Below, piece by piece: positions 17,211 to 26,252 of a stretch of 64,000 nt of DNA. The stretch's first letter is position 1, and each line of letters opens with the position of its first letter. Location of the stretch: positions 62,584 through 126,583 of the forward strand of contig DYJC01000003.1 in NCBI GenBank assembly GCA_020723305.1, in the 5' to 3' direction. The translations under genes were made by a program, and so were the position numbers. Origin of the DNA: Desulfosudis oleivorans. GTDB lineage: Bacteria; Desulfobacterota; Desulfobacteria; Desulfobacterales; SURF-7. The notes beneath the pieces are model-generated. The model saw only the letters and a list, made by a program, of their open reading frames with translations. It searched no databases and had not been told where the DNA came from.

Positions 17211-18567
17211 ACGCATCAACCTCAATGGTATGGACTGCCTGTTGATGGCATTTGATTACCACATGAGAAAAAACGGATTTGCCGGAAATCTTGCGCAAAT
17301 GGTTCTGGGGCTTCCAATACAGATCCGTGAATCAGAGTTTGCCGACCGGATTTCCAGTCTGATGGATCAATTCCCGATTATTCATGCGGTCTCCAAACGG
17401 CATTTTTTTTCCCGGCTGCCCTGCTGGGAGATAAATCCGGAACAACCATCCGCTTTTCCCAGGATAACCGCATACCATCTGGAAGAAAAAACAGAAGAAA
17501 ATCCGGAATTCAAAACGCTCAGGAAGAAGCTGTTCAATCTTCCCCTTCAACCCGGAAAAGGAGAACAGATCCGGTTTGATCTTGTCTATTTTAACAAAGG
17601 GGGGATGGAAATCTATATGACCTGGGTTCACGCGCTCATGGATGCACATGGCGCCGAGTATTTTCTCTCCATGATCGGAAACCCGGATCTTGTGAAAGAA
17701 GCCCTGATATCGGAATCCAGCCGTATGGCTGCATCCGGCCGGGTAAATTCCGGATCGGATAATCATCCGAAGCCGAAAACAGGGAGTGCTGATGACAAAT
17801 GGAAGAAGGCAAAGCAATCCTTTGACCATATTGATGAGATCGCTTTGAATCCGCCGGTGTCCATATTGTCGAAGTTTCCGGAAAAAGCAAAACCTCTCCA
17901 AGAGTACACGATCATCTCTTTTTCACAAGAGGAAACAAAAATAATCCTGGACCTGGCGCGCAAACGGTGCGGTTTTTTTAATGAGTCCACTTATTTTGCC
18001 GCATCCACCATGCGTGAGCTGAAGCAGCTCTATCAAAAGAAGGGAGTAGCCTCCAACAATTATGTTTTGTCGCTACCGGTGAACCTTCGGAAAAAAGGAA
18101 CCCATCTTCCTGTTTTCTCAAACCAGTCAACATCCCTGTTGTATTCTTTTTCTTCAGAGAGCCTTGAGGATTTTGATTCAGCGGTCCGGCATTTTAAAGA
18201 GCAGACACAGCGTGTGATCAAAACAGGATTGCTGGATGCCAATGTTGCCGTGATGGAGATATCGAAATTTCTGCCCACCTGGTTTTATATCCGGAAAGTC
18301 CGGCAGGCCATGAAAGGTGAAATCGCCTCCATTGTGATGGCCAATCCAGGTACAATGTATTCCCGCCTGTCGGAATTCATAGGGACAAAAGTCGATTATG
18401 TCCGCCATATGCCGGCAATCATCGCTCCACCGGGAATCGGTGTCCTGTTTTATCAATTTGCAGGAAGATTGAATATCACCTTTGTGTATACGGAAGGAAT
18501 TCTTTCTCCGGAAGAAACAAACGGATTTCAGCTGGGGATACGAACCCATCTGCTGAATGGAAAGTGA
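17191..18567 (+). CDS. CAT/condensation-fold acyltransferase
   Basis: 458 residues. The motif WVHALMDAHGAEYFL (His147, Asp151) corresponds to HHxxxDG of CoA-dependent acyltransferases and NRPS condensation domains; the second His is replaced, but the catalytic His and structural Asp are kept. A second typical piece is IVMANPGTMYSRLSEFIG (the DFG/W-like region of this fold). No signal peptide. It probably transfers an acyl chain from one of the ACPs to an alcohol or amine acceptor. It overlaps the ACP gene upstream and is followed after three bases by a radical SAM gene. Confidence 0.72.
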   Translation: MLFKKNKRINLNGMDCLLMAFDYHMRKNGFAGNLAQMVLGLPIQIRESEFADRISSLMDQFPIIHAVSKRHFFSRLPCWEINPEQPSAFPRITAYHLEEKTEENPEFKTLRKKLFNLPLQPGKGEQIRFDLVYFNKGGMEIYMTWVHALMDAHGAEYFLSMIGNPDLVKEALISESSRMAASGRVNSGSDNHPKPKTGSADDKWKKAKQSFDHIDEIALNPPVSILSKFPEKAKPLQEYTIISFSQEETKIILDLARKRCGFFNESTYFAASTMRELKQLYQKKGVASNNYVLSLPVNLRKKGTHLPVFSNQSTSLLYSFSSESLEDFDSAVRHFKEQTQRVIKTGLLDANVAVMEISKFLPTWFYIRKVRQAMKGEIASIVMANPGTMYSRLSEFIGTKVDYVRHMPAIIAPPGIGVLFYQFAGRLNITFVYTEGILSPEETNGFQLGIRTHLLNGK

Positions 18568-18570
18568 GGA

Positions 18571-19977
18571 TTGTTGAAGATTCTGATCATTGCCATCAAT
18601 CAGGAGAAGTTTCCATTGGCTGTTGCCCCGATCGGAGCCGCCGGTATTGTCCGCATTCTGGAGCATCAGGGCCAGGATGTGCATTTTGTGGATCTTTGTT
18701 TTTCCGGCAACCTGAAACGGAATCTGGCCGGAGTATTAAAAAAGACAGATCCGGATATTGTCGGGCTTGCCATACGGAATCTCGACAACTGTTCCAGCAC
18801 CACCCAAAAAACATTTTTTCAGACCGCACGAAGTGTGATTCAAATTGTAAAGGAATATTCCAGCGCGACCATTATCATGGGAGGAGGCGGCGCGTCCGTA
18901 CTTCCGCAGGAACTGGCAGCCTATCTCCATGTGCCTTATACATTTATCGGAGAAGGCGAGGAAAGCCTTCCTGCTTTTCTCCGGGAGTATTCCGGGAAAA
19001 AGGATTTTTCAAAAATTCCGGGTCTTCTCTATCAGGAGAAGGAGACCTGGCATATGAACCCACCCGACTTTTCCGGAAATCTGGATCATTACCCCTTGTA
19101 TGCATATGAGAGAATCAACCATAAAAAGTATTTTGAACATGGCGGAATGATCGGATACCAGACCAAGAGGGGATGCCCTTTCGGATGTGTATATTGCAAT
19201 TACCGGACACTGGAAGGAACACGTCTGCGGTACCGGTCGCCTCAGCTTTGTGTGGATGATATGGAAAAGCTGGTCCGGGAAACCGGTTTTCGGGATTTCT
19301 TTTTCACAGACGGCGTTTTTAACTGGCCGCCGGATCATGCAATGAAAATCTGTGAGGAGATCATCCGGCGGAATCTGCAAATCCGGTGGATCGCCTATTG
19401 CAACCCGGCGGGTCTGGATGATGAGATGGCGCGGGTTTTTAAAGCTTCCGGTTGTGTGGGGATCGAGCTTGGGGTGGATGCGGTTACGGATAAAATGCTG
19501 GAAAACATGGGCAAAGGATTTACGCGTCAGGATATCCAGAAGAGCTATCAGGCACTTCTTCGCTCCGGAATTCCATTTGCAGTGTTTCTTCTTTTCGGAG
19601 GGCCGGATGAATCCTATCCGGATATGGTTGAAACCCAGAAATGCCTGATGGAGTTTGGAAAGGCGAATGCGGTTTTTGCATCTCTGGGTATAAGGATTTA
19701 CCGGGATGCTCCCATATACCGGATCGCAATCCGGGAAGGGATCATTACGCCGCAGACCAACCTCCTGAATCCGGTTTTTTATATCTCTCCAAAGCTGGGT
19801 GAAGATGCCATGGATCGACTGGACAGGCTTGCACGCCAGGAGGTTACCTGGAGCACTCCGACAGACTGGGATTCCTTTACCGTAAAATCGGTTCAGCGGA
19901 TCTTGAACCGGTTCCGGGTGATTCCGAACTGGAAAGATATTGAGGCATATGGCACCCATATGAGAAGAAAACGTTGA
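18571..19977 (+). CDS. B12-binding-domain radical SAM protein
   Basis: 468 residues, TTG start (18571 or 18574) directly after GTGAGGA. The first about 160 residues form a Rossmann-like B12-binding-type domain (APIGAAGIVRILEHQGQDVHFVDL, IMGGGGASVLPQELAAYL), without the DxHxxG base-off motif. The radical SAM loop is KRGCPFGCVYC (Cys202, Cys206, Cys209). This architecture includes methyltransferases, cyclases and oxidative decarboxylases. In this cluster it probably tailors the acyl chain. The TTGA overlap with the following FAD-oxidoreductase gene suggests equal expression. Confidence 0.87.
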   Translation: MLKILIIAINQEKFPLAVAPIGAAGIVRILEHQGQDVHFVDLCFSGNLKRNLAGVLKKTDPDIVGLAIRNLDNCSSTTQKTFFQTARSVIQIVKEYSSATIIMGGGGASVLPQELAAYLHVPYTFIGEGEESLPAFLREYSGKKDFSKIPGLLYQEKETWHMNPPDFSGNLDHYPLYAYERINHKKYFEHGGMIGYQTKRGCPFGCVYCNYRTLEGTRLRYRSPQLCVDDMEKLVRETGFRDFFFTDGVFNWPPDHAMKICEEIIRRNLQIRWIAYCNPAGLDDEMARVFKASGCVGIELGVDAVTDKMLENMGKGFTRQDIQKSYQALLRSGIPFAVFLLFGGPDESYPDMVETQKCLMEFGKANAVFASLGIRIYRDAPIYRIAIREGIITPQTNLLNPVFYISPKLGEDAMDRLDRLARQEVTWSTPTDWDSFTVKSVQRILNRFRVIPNWKDIEAYGTHMRRKR

Positions 19978-21194
19978 AACAGCATTATCATGTGGTTGTC
20001 GCCGGAGCAGGGCCTTCCGGCATTGCTGCGGCAGTCGCAGCTTCACGGAACGGATGCCGAACCCTTCTGCTGGAAAAAAACAGCTTTCCCGGCGGATTGG
20101 CGGCCATGGGAAAAATATCCACCATCTGCGGTTTGTATCATAATTCCGTAAAGCCGGCACCGGAATTGTTATATGACGGATTTCCACGGGAATTTGCAGC
20201 CAGGGTGATGTCGCTGGATCTGCTTTCCGGCCCTGTCCGGAGCGGGCGGGTTTTTGTTCTTCACTCCCGGCCTGGAATGATTGAGGCCGCTGCCAGGAAG
20301 TTTCTGGAGTCCACGAAAAATCTGGATGTTCACTACAGGGCGGAAATTTCCGGGCTGACCATGGACGGGAAACAGATCCGGCAGATTCAATTTTCAGTTT
20401 CCGGCCGGGAACAAGTTGTTCAGGCTGATGCGGTGATCGACAGTACCGGAGATGCCGTGATAGGTGAGATGGCCGGTGCATCTTTGCTGCTCCCGGATGA
20501 AACGGAGCAGGCGCCCGCGCTTCTGTTTTCAATAACTAATTTCGGGGATGCGTTTTCAGACCGGTCAGACATCATCCGGATACGGATGAAAATAAAGCAT
20601 GCTGTGGATTTGGGAGATCTGCCCCGGGGAACGGATGATGTCAGTTTTTCTCCTGACATCGGAGGTGGCTCGGCTTTCGTGAAGCTGAATCTCGGAGCCT
20701 TGATCTGTCCGGATCATGATGGAGCGGAATCCGGACTTGAGGAGAAAGCACAGGATATGAAAAAGCATCTGATTCATTTTTTACAGAAGAATGTTGGCGG
20801 CCTTGAGCATGTCCAAACCATCGGCCAATCCGGAACGGTTTTACACAGAGCCGGTAAGAGAGCGGAAGGATTATATCTCCTGACACGGGAAGATGTCTTA
20901 AACAATGCACAGTTTCCGGATGCAGTTGCAAGAGGGAACTGGCCTATTGAAAAGTATTCCTGTTCAGGGGCTCCCCGGTTTTCCTATCTTCCGGATGAAA
21001 CCGCGTATGACATTCCCGGGCGGTGTTTGCGTGTGTCCGGTATGGATAATCTCTTTACAGCCGGAAAGTGTATCAGCGCAGATGATGATGCCATTGCATC
21101 CGCCCGGGTGATCGGGTGCTGTCTTTCGACAGGAGAAGCTGCCGGAAACCTTGCCGGCCAATTTGTATCCAAAACAGATCGATCATGTCCATAA
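19974..21194 (+). CDS. FAD-dependent oxidoreductase
   Basis: 406 residues, TTG start overlapping the previous stop. The dinucleotide-binding motif VVVAGAGPSGIAAAVAASRNG (residues 8-28) and LLLEKNSFPGGLA are those of the FAD_oxidored family; a C-terminal GMDNLFTAGKCISADDDAIASARVIG completes the FAD site (GD motif variant). It most likely oxidises or reduces a carbon-carbon or carbon-oxygen bond in the lipid product. Position between two radical SAM genes, coupled to the first, indicates a shared tailoring step. In the candidate ladderane loci a flavin desaturase occupies a similar place, but this is a different flavoprotein family. Confidence 0.85.
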   Translation: MKQHYHVVVAGAGPSGIAAAVAASRNGCRTLLLEKNSFPGGLAAMGKISTICGLYHNSVKPAPELLYDGFPREFAARVMSLDLLSGPVRSGRVFVLHSRPGMIEAAARKFLESTKNLDVHYRAEISGLTMDGKQIRQIQFSVSGREQVVQADAVIDSTGDAVIGEMAGASLLLPDETEQAPALLFSITNFGDAFSDRSDIIRIRMKIKHAVDLGDLPRGTDDVSFSPDIGGGSAFVKLNLGALICPDHDGAESGLEEKAQDMKKHLIHFLQKNVGGLEHVQTIGQSGTVLHRAGKRAEGLYLLTREDVLNNAQFPDAVARGNWPIEKYSCSGAPRFSYLPDETAYDIPGRCLRVSGMDNLFTAGKCISADDDAIASARVIGCCLSTGEAAGNLAGQFVSKTDRSCP

Positions 21195-21214
21195 ACAACA
21201 ACGGGTGAAATACT

Positions 21215-22477
21215 ATGAAATTCAAACTGATTTATCCGCGTTGGTCCAAACTCTTTACACAGACGGAGTTTCATCTCCCTCCTCATGGGCCGGTGGTTTT
21301 TGCTGCATCCCTTCCCGAATATGTGGAAGTTGATTTTATCGATGAGAATCTTCAGGAGATCGATTTTGATGATCCGGTTGATTTTGTCGGCATATCCATG
21401 ATGCTGACCATACAGATAAAGCGAGGCTGGGAGATTGCCGATATCTACCGGAAAAAGGGAATCAAGGTGATATTCGGTGGGATTTCCACCATGCTGCATG
21501 CAGAGGAAACCATGAACCATGCGGATTCTGTTTTTCTGGGAGAAGCAGAAGGAAGGATGGAGGCTGTTTTTTCCGATTTTCAGAACAACCGGCTGAAAAA
21601 GAAGTATGACTACCTGGAAGATCATCCGCCGATCGAGATCGTTGGCACAGCCCGCCGGGACATCTTACAGAGAGATCTGTATAACTACCGGGGTATCCAG
21701 ATGGTGGATCTTTTCCACGCATCCCGGGGTTGCCGGTTCAACTGCTACCCCTGCGCCGTGGCTTATCTTGGGGGGAGGAAATTCAGGCCCCGGCCTATTG
21801 AAAAGTCGATTCAGGAACTGGAGAGTATTGACAACAATCGTCTATTTATCGTGGATAACTCGCTTGCGCAGGATGAAGAGTGGGAAAAGGATCTGTTCCG
21901 CGAGATGATCCCCCTGAAAAAGAAGTGGTGCAGCCATCCGATCCAGGATAAACCGGAAGTACTGGATCTGGCAGCTCAGGCAGGGGCATGGTATGTCTAC
22001 CAGGCGGTTTTCGATACATCGGACTACATCCGGGAGCGGATCAAACGGTATCATGACCATGGGATTCTGGTGGAGGGAACCATACTCCTTGGTATGGACA
22101 ATCACACGGAAGAGGATATCAAACGGCTGATCGATTTTCTGCTTGAAATCCAACTGGATCTGGCTGAATTTACCGTACTGACGCCCTTTCCTCATACACC
22201 GGCCTTCCGGGAGCTTCACCAGGACAAACGGATTCTTTCCTATGACTGGGATGATTATTCAGCGGACAAGGTGGTGTTTCAGCCCAAACATATGGCCCCG
22301 GAAAAGCTTCAGGAATTATTGAAGTATGCGTGGGACACGTTTTATCATGACGAACCGCAGCCGGTGAAGATGTTCAAGCTGTTTCAGCATGTGATCGAAA
22401 AGGAGAAGGCGGACAACACCTATCGCCCCAGGAAAAGAGATCTCGCCAACTATGCATTCGGCAAGAAAATCCGGTGA
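21215..22477 (+). CDS. B12-binding-domain radical SAM protein (second)
   Basis: 420 residues. N-terminal Rossmann-type domain (about 1-130, VDFVGISMMLTIQIKRGWEIADIYRKKG, VIFGGISTMLH), then SRGCRFNCYPC (Cys173, Cys177, Cys180) and a TIM-barrel half. Clearly different from the protein at 18571 (different lead, different spacing), so not a recent duplicate. The ATG lies 20 bp after the oxidoreductase gene. It ends the cluster; its last 162 bases overlap in antisense with an AbrB-type gene. Reaction unknown; likely C-C bond formation or methylation in the lipid chain. Confidence 0.87.
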   Translation: MKFKLIYPRWSKLFTQTEFHLPPHGPVVFAASLPEYVEVDFIDENLQEIDFDDPVDFVGISMMLTIQIKRGWEIADIYRKKGIKVIFGGISTMLHAEETMNHADSVFLGEAEGRMEAVFSDFQNNRLKKKYDYLEDHPPIEIVGTARRDILQRDLYNYRGIQMVDLFHASRGCRFNCYPCAVAYLGGRKFRPRPIEKSIQELESIDNNRLFIVDNSLAQDEEWEKDLFREMIPLKKKWCSHPIQDKPEVLDLAAQAGAWYVYQAVFDTSDYIRERIKRYHDHGILVEGTILLGMDNHTEEDIKRLIDFLLEIQLDLAEFTVLTPFPHTPAFRELHQDKRILSYDWDDYSADKVVFQPKHMAPEKLQELLKYAWDTFYHDEPQPVKMFKLFQHVIEKEKADNTYRPRKRDLANYAFGKKIR

Positions 22478-22750
22478 GGTTTTCACTGACGGTTTTTTCT
22501 CTTTCAAAACGGTTTCACGTAAATCAGATACATCGAAAGCTTTTAACGGTGCAATACCAGCGCCTGTATCAATAGTCAGAATGGGACCTCGTTTAATAAA
22601 ACGTCGCTTTGGGCGGTCCGGTATTAATGTAAGACCTTCTTTTGAAGGTACAATTCGAACTTTTTGACCGGATTCAAATCCATAACGCTTGCGAAGCTCA
22701 ATGGGGATCACCAAGCGACCTGTTGAATCTATATGTGTTACCAATTTCAT
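22316..22750 (-). CDS. AbrB/MazE-type antitoxin-like DNA-binding protein, orphan
   Basis: 144 codons. Residues 1-50 are a classic swapped-hairpin AbrB/SpoVT domain (THIDSTGRLVIPIELRKRYGFESGQKVRIV). The middle (DLRETVLKEKKPSVKTSPDFLAE) resembles antitoxin tails. The last about 50 codons run antisense through the end of the radical SAM gene and look uncharacteristic, so the natural stop may have been lost when the two gene ends were joined. No PIN or MazF toxin gene lies downstream. Either a solo regulator or the leftover of a broken toxin-antitoxin pair. Confidence 0.7.
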   Translation of the reverse strand: MKLVTHIDSTGRLVIPIELRKRYGFESGQKVRIVPSKEGLTLIPDRPKRRFIKRGPILTIDTGAGIAPLKAFDVSDLRETVLKEKKPSVKTSPDFLAECIVGEISFPGAIGVVRLLLFDHMLKQLEHLHRLRFVMIKRVPRILQ

Positions 22751-22872
22751 GGTGCCAACATGGCGATTGAAATGGTATTCGTCAAGAAAAATGCCATTTT
22801 TTTGAGAGAAGAGATATCTCCCAATAGTATCTTATTTCTTTTTCCAGTGCTACTCCGGTGTTCTAACTCTTT

Positions 22873-24051
22873 TTACCCGGCGTATAGTTCCGTAACGCTC
22901 TTGGGCAGTTTTCCGTCTGTCAGCATAAAAGATCGGCAGGGCATGGACGGACGGTTTAATTTTTTCTGCTTGGCTGCAAACATATCCAGCACATCTTTTC
23001 GGAATCCTTTTCCTAGATCGATCAGCTTTTCCGGATCAATGCCGGTCACAACCCCGATTTGATGAAACATCGTCACCATGTCCTCTGTCGAGATCAGCCC
23101 ATGGTTAAAGTGGTCGCTGTAGTAATCACCTTCTCGTCCCTGAATCGGGACACCGTCCACAGTGTTGGCAGGCTGCCCGCCGATGCCTGACATGCAGGAT
23201 TCAAACCGGATAATGCCGGCTTTCAGAGCAGCGGCGGCATTCCGAAGAGCAGAAGCCATGTTTTTGGTATGGAAGTGTGCGATATATAGGTTAGGATCAG
23301 CATAGTTCCGGCCATCGGGACCGATCCCCATCTCCTTAGGGTCAAGCACGCGGCTGAAAAACTCATAGGCTTTGTGATAATCGGTAACCGAGCCGTCATG
23401 ATCGGCGAGTTCAATGTCGTCGGCCCCGCAGCCCAGATACCGTTTGACAAAGGCAATGGCAATATCCAGTTTTTCCTGCATGGTATACTGTTTGTTGAAT
23501 TTTTCAAAGGGGCTGCCCCAAATGGTGCTGACCGTTCCGTTGACCACCATCCCGCGGCTGTGTGCGGCTTTAATAACCTGCTCGGTCATGGTAAAGTACT
23601 GGTCATGGGTCTTGCCTGAATTGGCCTTCTGATGTTCCGGGCAGGTTGAGGTCATCTGCAGGATGCGGTCCGGGCCATGCCCTGCATCAAAATCTTTGAA
23701 AGCCCTTTCAGCGCCGCTTTCATGAATGGTAATCGCTGTCAGTTCAACATCGCCGCCGTTTCGTTTCATCATCTGACCGATGGTTCGACCGTCCGGTGCT
23801 TTGGTTTCACTGTTCAGCAGACGCTTCAATACTTCCGTTGCATCCGGAAAAAAGGGGACAAATTTTGGGTGGCCGTAGTTGGTTGCCTCCATTCGCTTGA
23901 ATCCTGCTATAATCAACCCTTCCAGATATTTGACCTTGGTTTCGGTATCAATCACGGTCTCCAGCGACTGCAGGCCGTCACGGATACTGATATCGCTAAG
24001 TTCCACTTTTTTCCCAGTCAGTTGATTCTTGGCAATATAAAGGTCTGTCAT
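22873..24051 (-). CDS. HMG-CoA lyase-like / DRE-TIM aldolase family protein
   Basis: 392 residues from ATG 24051, chosen because AGGA lies eight bases upstream; the ATG at 24060 is inside that ribosome site. The family signature is ELSDISIRDGLQSLE (D-x-x-x-RDGLQ), and the metal site HFHTKNMA (HxH) lies about residue 270, followed by ESCMSGIGGQPANT, matching the GxGGCPYA loop of HMG-CoA lyases with Gln in place of Cys. Longer than bacterial HMG-CoA lyases (about 300 residues). Likely cleaves a hydroxyacyl-CoA or related acid. Single-gene unit; regulated as described for the promoter at 24225-24278. Confidence 0.82.
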   Translation of the reverse strand: MTDLYIAKNQLTGKKVELSDISIRDGLQSLETVIDTETKVKYLEGLIIAGFKRMEATNYGHPKFVPFFPDATEVLKRLLNSETKAPDGRTIGQMMKRNGGDVELTAITIHESGAERAFKDFDAGHGPDRILQMTSTCPEHQKANSGKTHDQYFTMTEQVIKAAHSRGMVVNGTVSTIWGSPFEKFNKQYTMQEKLDIAIAFVKRYLGCGADDIELADHDGSVTDYHKAYEFFSRVLDPKEMGIGPDGRNYADPNLYIAHFHTKNMASALRNAAAALKAGIIRFESCMSGIGGQPANTVDGVPIQGREGDYYSDHFNHGLISTEDMVTMFHQIGVVTGIDPEKLIDLGKGFRKDVLDMFAAKQKKLNRPSMPCRSFMLTDGKLPKSVTELYAG

Positions 24052-24224
24052 GTTTTCCATCCTTTTCTGTCAATCGCTCTGATCGAGCTTAAAAGGTCTC
24101 CTCTTGTTTGTGATTGAAAAGAATTTCGACCGACGATTGACAAATTAAAAATTGGCTCTCCTGTCCTGTTTTTTTATTAACCATCCATAAATATTTGAGC
24201 GGTCATCACCGAATGAAGGCAAGC

Positions 24225-24278
24225 GAACGAGCGCTCAATCACAAACCAATTATAAAACGCTCTGCACGAGCCTGTCAA
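24225..24278 (-). promoter_or_regulatory. Consensus promoter with TetR-type dyads upstream of the lyase gene
   Basis: Read on the minus strand: TTGACA (24273-24278), 18-bp spacer, TATAAT (24249-24254), both perfect consensus hexamers. Inside the spacer is GCTC-TGCAC-GAGC (24259-24271), and downstream is GAACGAGCGCTCAAT with core palindrome GAGCGCTC (24229-24236). GAGCG/CGCTC half-sites resemble operators of TetR-type regulators of acyl-CoA metabolism. A perfect promoter overlain by two dyads suggests strong expression held by a repressor. The remaining 24061-24224 and 24279-24438 hold nothing I recognise. Confidence 0.65.
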
Positions 24279-24438
24279 TGGTTTTTTAATGCTTTTATTA
24301 TCGCTTACAACGCAGACATTTCATTATCATATAATGATAATCACCCCGGTATTGAGATATACCGTTGCCGACTGACATCAACAATTGGGATATGCAATGT
24401 GATCATGTATCGGTTATGCATTTCCGCCTGAATCAAAA

Positions 24439-25929
24439 CTACATGGCATTGAAACGCCCCACCATATCATGCAACTGATTGGCAAGCTGCATCAACTCTT
24501 TCACACTGGCATTCACCTTGGCGCTTCTGTCTGCCATACTTCCGGCAGCCTGATTTGCTTTGGCAATGTCTTTTGAGATTTCCTCGGCTACTGTTGAATT
24601 CTGAGCCATACTCCGGTTGATTTCCGAAATTCCCTGAGAGGATTGGGCGATGTTCCCAGCGATCTCTTTGGTGGTTGAAGACTGTTCCTCGACAGAGGAA
24701 GAGATAATCACGACATAATTATTCAATTCATGAATAACCTCTGATATTTCGGTGATCTTATTCACGGTTTCCGCTGTAGCGGCTTGAATGTCTTCGATCT
24801 GCCGTTTTATCTGCTGCGTAGCGTTGGACGTCTGCTTTGCCAATTCCTTAATTTCGTTGGCCACTACGGAGAAACCTTTCCCCGCTTCTCCGGCCCGGGC
24901 AGCCTCAATCGTTGCATTCAGGGCCAGAAGGTTTGTCTGTTCGGAAATGTCTTTTATCGTTTCGGTTACCTTTCCCACCTCTTTGGCTGTCTGACCCAGT
25001 TTATGGACCAGGTCGGAAATAATTTTTGACTGGGAAACCGTATTCTGGGCGACCACCTGGGTACGATTTGTATTTTCCGCTATCTCATTGATGGTACTCG
25101 TCATCTGTTCAACCGATGAAGCGACCATGTTTGCATTCGTGGACAGTTGTTCTATGGAGGCGGCCACCGATTTTGTATTCGTGCCAAACTGTTCGTACGC
25201 GCCTGCTACATTATCCGAAATTTTGGACATATCGCCGGCGCCAATGGACATCTGATCCGACAGATCCGACAGCCCTTTTGACGAACTATTTAAAATTTCG
25301 GCATTTTTCTGTATTTCCAGGATCGCCTCCTCCAGCTTCAACTTGTTTGAAGTAAGCTCTTTTTCCCTGCCTTTCAGCTTGTTCCGGATTGTATTCATGT
25401 AGGTTCCGATATAGGTAAGCCAGCCTAATCCCAGGAAACAGATGACCCATTGAACAATATTCTGGATAAGACTGAAATCCTGAGGCGGAGACAGAATATC
25501 CAGGATAATGACAACCCCATATCCTGTCAGCGCAGCCAGGGATACAAAAATAAACCCGGACATTGTAAGCTGAAAAGCTCCGAACAGAATGGTTAAAAAA
25601 TATAAAGCCATGACCGCCCCTCGGAGATCTTGGACAAAGTACATGAAATACGATATATAGACAGTGCCCGCAGATATCTGAAAAACAGTCATGCTGGGAT
25701 CTGTAAAATCCTTGTTTAGACCACTCCGAATGATGATGAAAATAAGGGACTGCGTAAAAACCATGACCGCCAAGAAAATGATTTGATGACCCATGGACAT
25801 GGCAACCAGACCCGACTGCATGGCAACGACAATCACGATTGCACAGATAACGAAAAAGGCATTTGCCATGAACAGTCTCTTTATCCGGAATGCTTGTTTT
25901 TTGTCCTCTCTGGGAATGATTGAAAACAT
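24439..25929 (-). CDS. Methyl-accepting chemotaxis protein with polytopic membrane sensor
   Basis: 496 residues. About six hydrophobic helices (residues 18-180) without a large periplasmic loop, then a cytoplasmic coiled-coil signalling domain with the conserved hairpin tip [42 protein letters not shown] domain is not evident. The membrane-embedded sensor suggests detection of membrane or energy state rather than a periplasmic ligand. GGAG five bases upstream of the ATG. No che genes nearby, so it must feed a chemosensory array coded elsewhere. Confidence 0.93.
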   Translation of the reverse strand: MFSIIPREDKKQAFRIKRLFMANAFFVICAIVIVVAMQSGLVAMSMGHQIIFLAVMVFTQSLIFIIIRSGLNKDFTDPSMTVFQISAGTVYISYFMYFVQDLRGAVMALYFLTILFGAFQLTMSGFIFVSLAALTGYGVVIILDILSPPQDFSLIQNIVQWVICFLGLGWLTYIGTYMNTIRNKLKGREKELTSNKLKLEEAILEIQKNAEILNSSSKGLSDLSDQMSIGAGDMSKISDNVAGAYEQFGTNTKSVAASIEQLSTNANMVASSVEQMTSTINEIAENTNRTQVVAQNTVSQSKIISDLVHKLGQTAKEVGKVTETIKDISEQTNLLALNATIEAARAGEAGKGFSVVANEIKELAKQTSNATQQIKRQIEDIQAATAETVNKITEISEVIHELNNYVVIISSSVEEQSSTTKEIAGNIAQSSQGISEINRSMAQNSTVAEEISKDIAKANQAAGSMADRSAKVNASVKELMQLANQLHDMVGRFNAM

Positions 25930-26057
25930 AGTGACTCCAATTTTTTATAAAATAATTTTAAAGGGGGTATTTCAGGACTGATTCTGATCATTTATCATTG
26001 TTACTTGATTGTGATATATAACATTCCAGCTTCCTGACTGCAAGTACTAGATATTTC

Positions 26058-26114
26058 AGGGGTGTAATCAAAACTGTTGAATAATCGAAACCCAACACTT
26101 TTCATTACACCCCT
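26058..26114. repeat. Long-loop inverted repeat
   Basis: AGGGGTGTAAT at 26058-26068 is matched by ATTACACCCCT at 26104-26114: 11-bp perfect arms with a 35-base loop. No T-run directly follows on the plus strand beyond TTTGG. It lies between the chemoreceptor promoter region and the degV-tail relic. It could be a weak bidirectional terminator or the end of a small mobile element. Confidence 0.5.
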
Positions 26115-26165
26115 TTGGCCTGATTCTCATTGAAATTTGTAAGCGGGCGAGGCCGCCCAACAGCT

Positions 26166-26224
26166 GACCCCTAAGGTCAGGGAAAGGGGACGGGTCATGA
26201 TAGTGAATAAGGGGAATTCTGTTT
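26166..26224 (-). pseudogene. Relic of the 3' end of a degV (FakB-like) gene
   Basis: 59 bases match 36244-36302, inside the 3' end of the FakA-FakB fusion gene, at 51 of 59 positions without gaps. Translated in the same frame on the minus strand it reads KTEFPLFTIMTRPLSLTLGV against KTEFPLSDIMIRPLSLTSGV in the intact protein. Nothing upstream in this position continues the gene. It is therefore a gene-tail copy in the same orientation as the intact gene, separated from it by the regulator and the seven-gene catabolic operon. Confidence 0.8.
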
Positions 26225-26252
26225 GGGTTTAATTCATATCATTGGTTGATCC

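Noticed and set aside
19009-20532. A 507-codon open frame on the minus strand opposite the radical SAM and FAD genes
   Set aside because: It is antisense to two well-supported genes, rich in Pro/Arg/His/Cys, has no recognisable motif or ribosome site, and arises from their codon bias.
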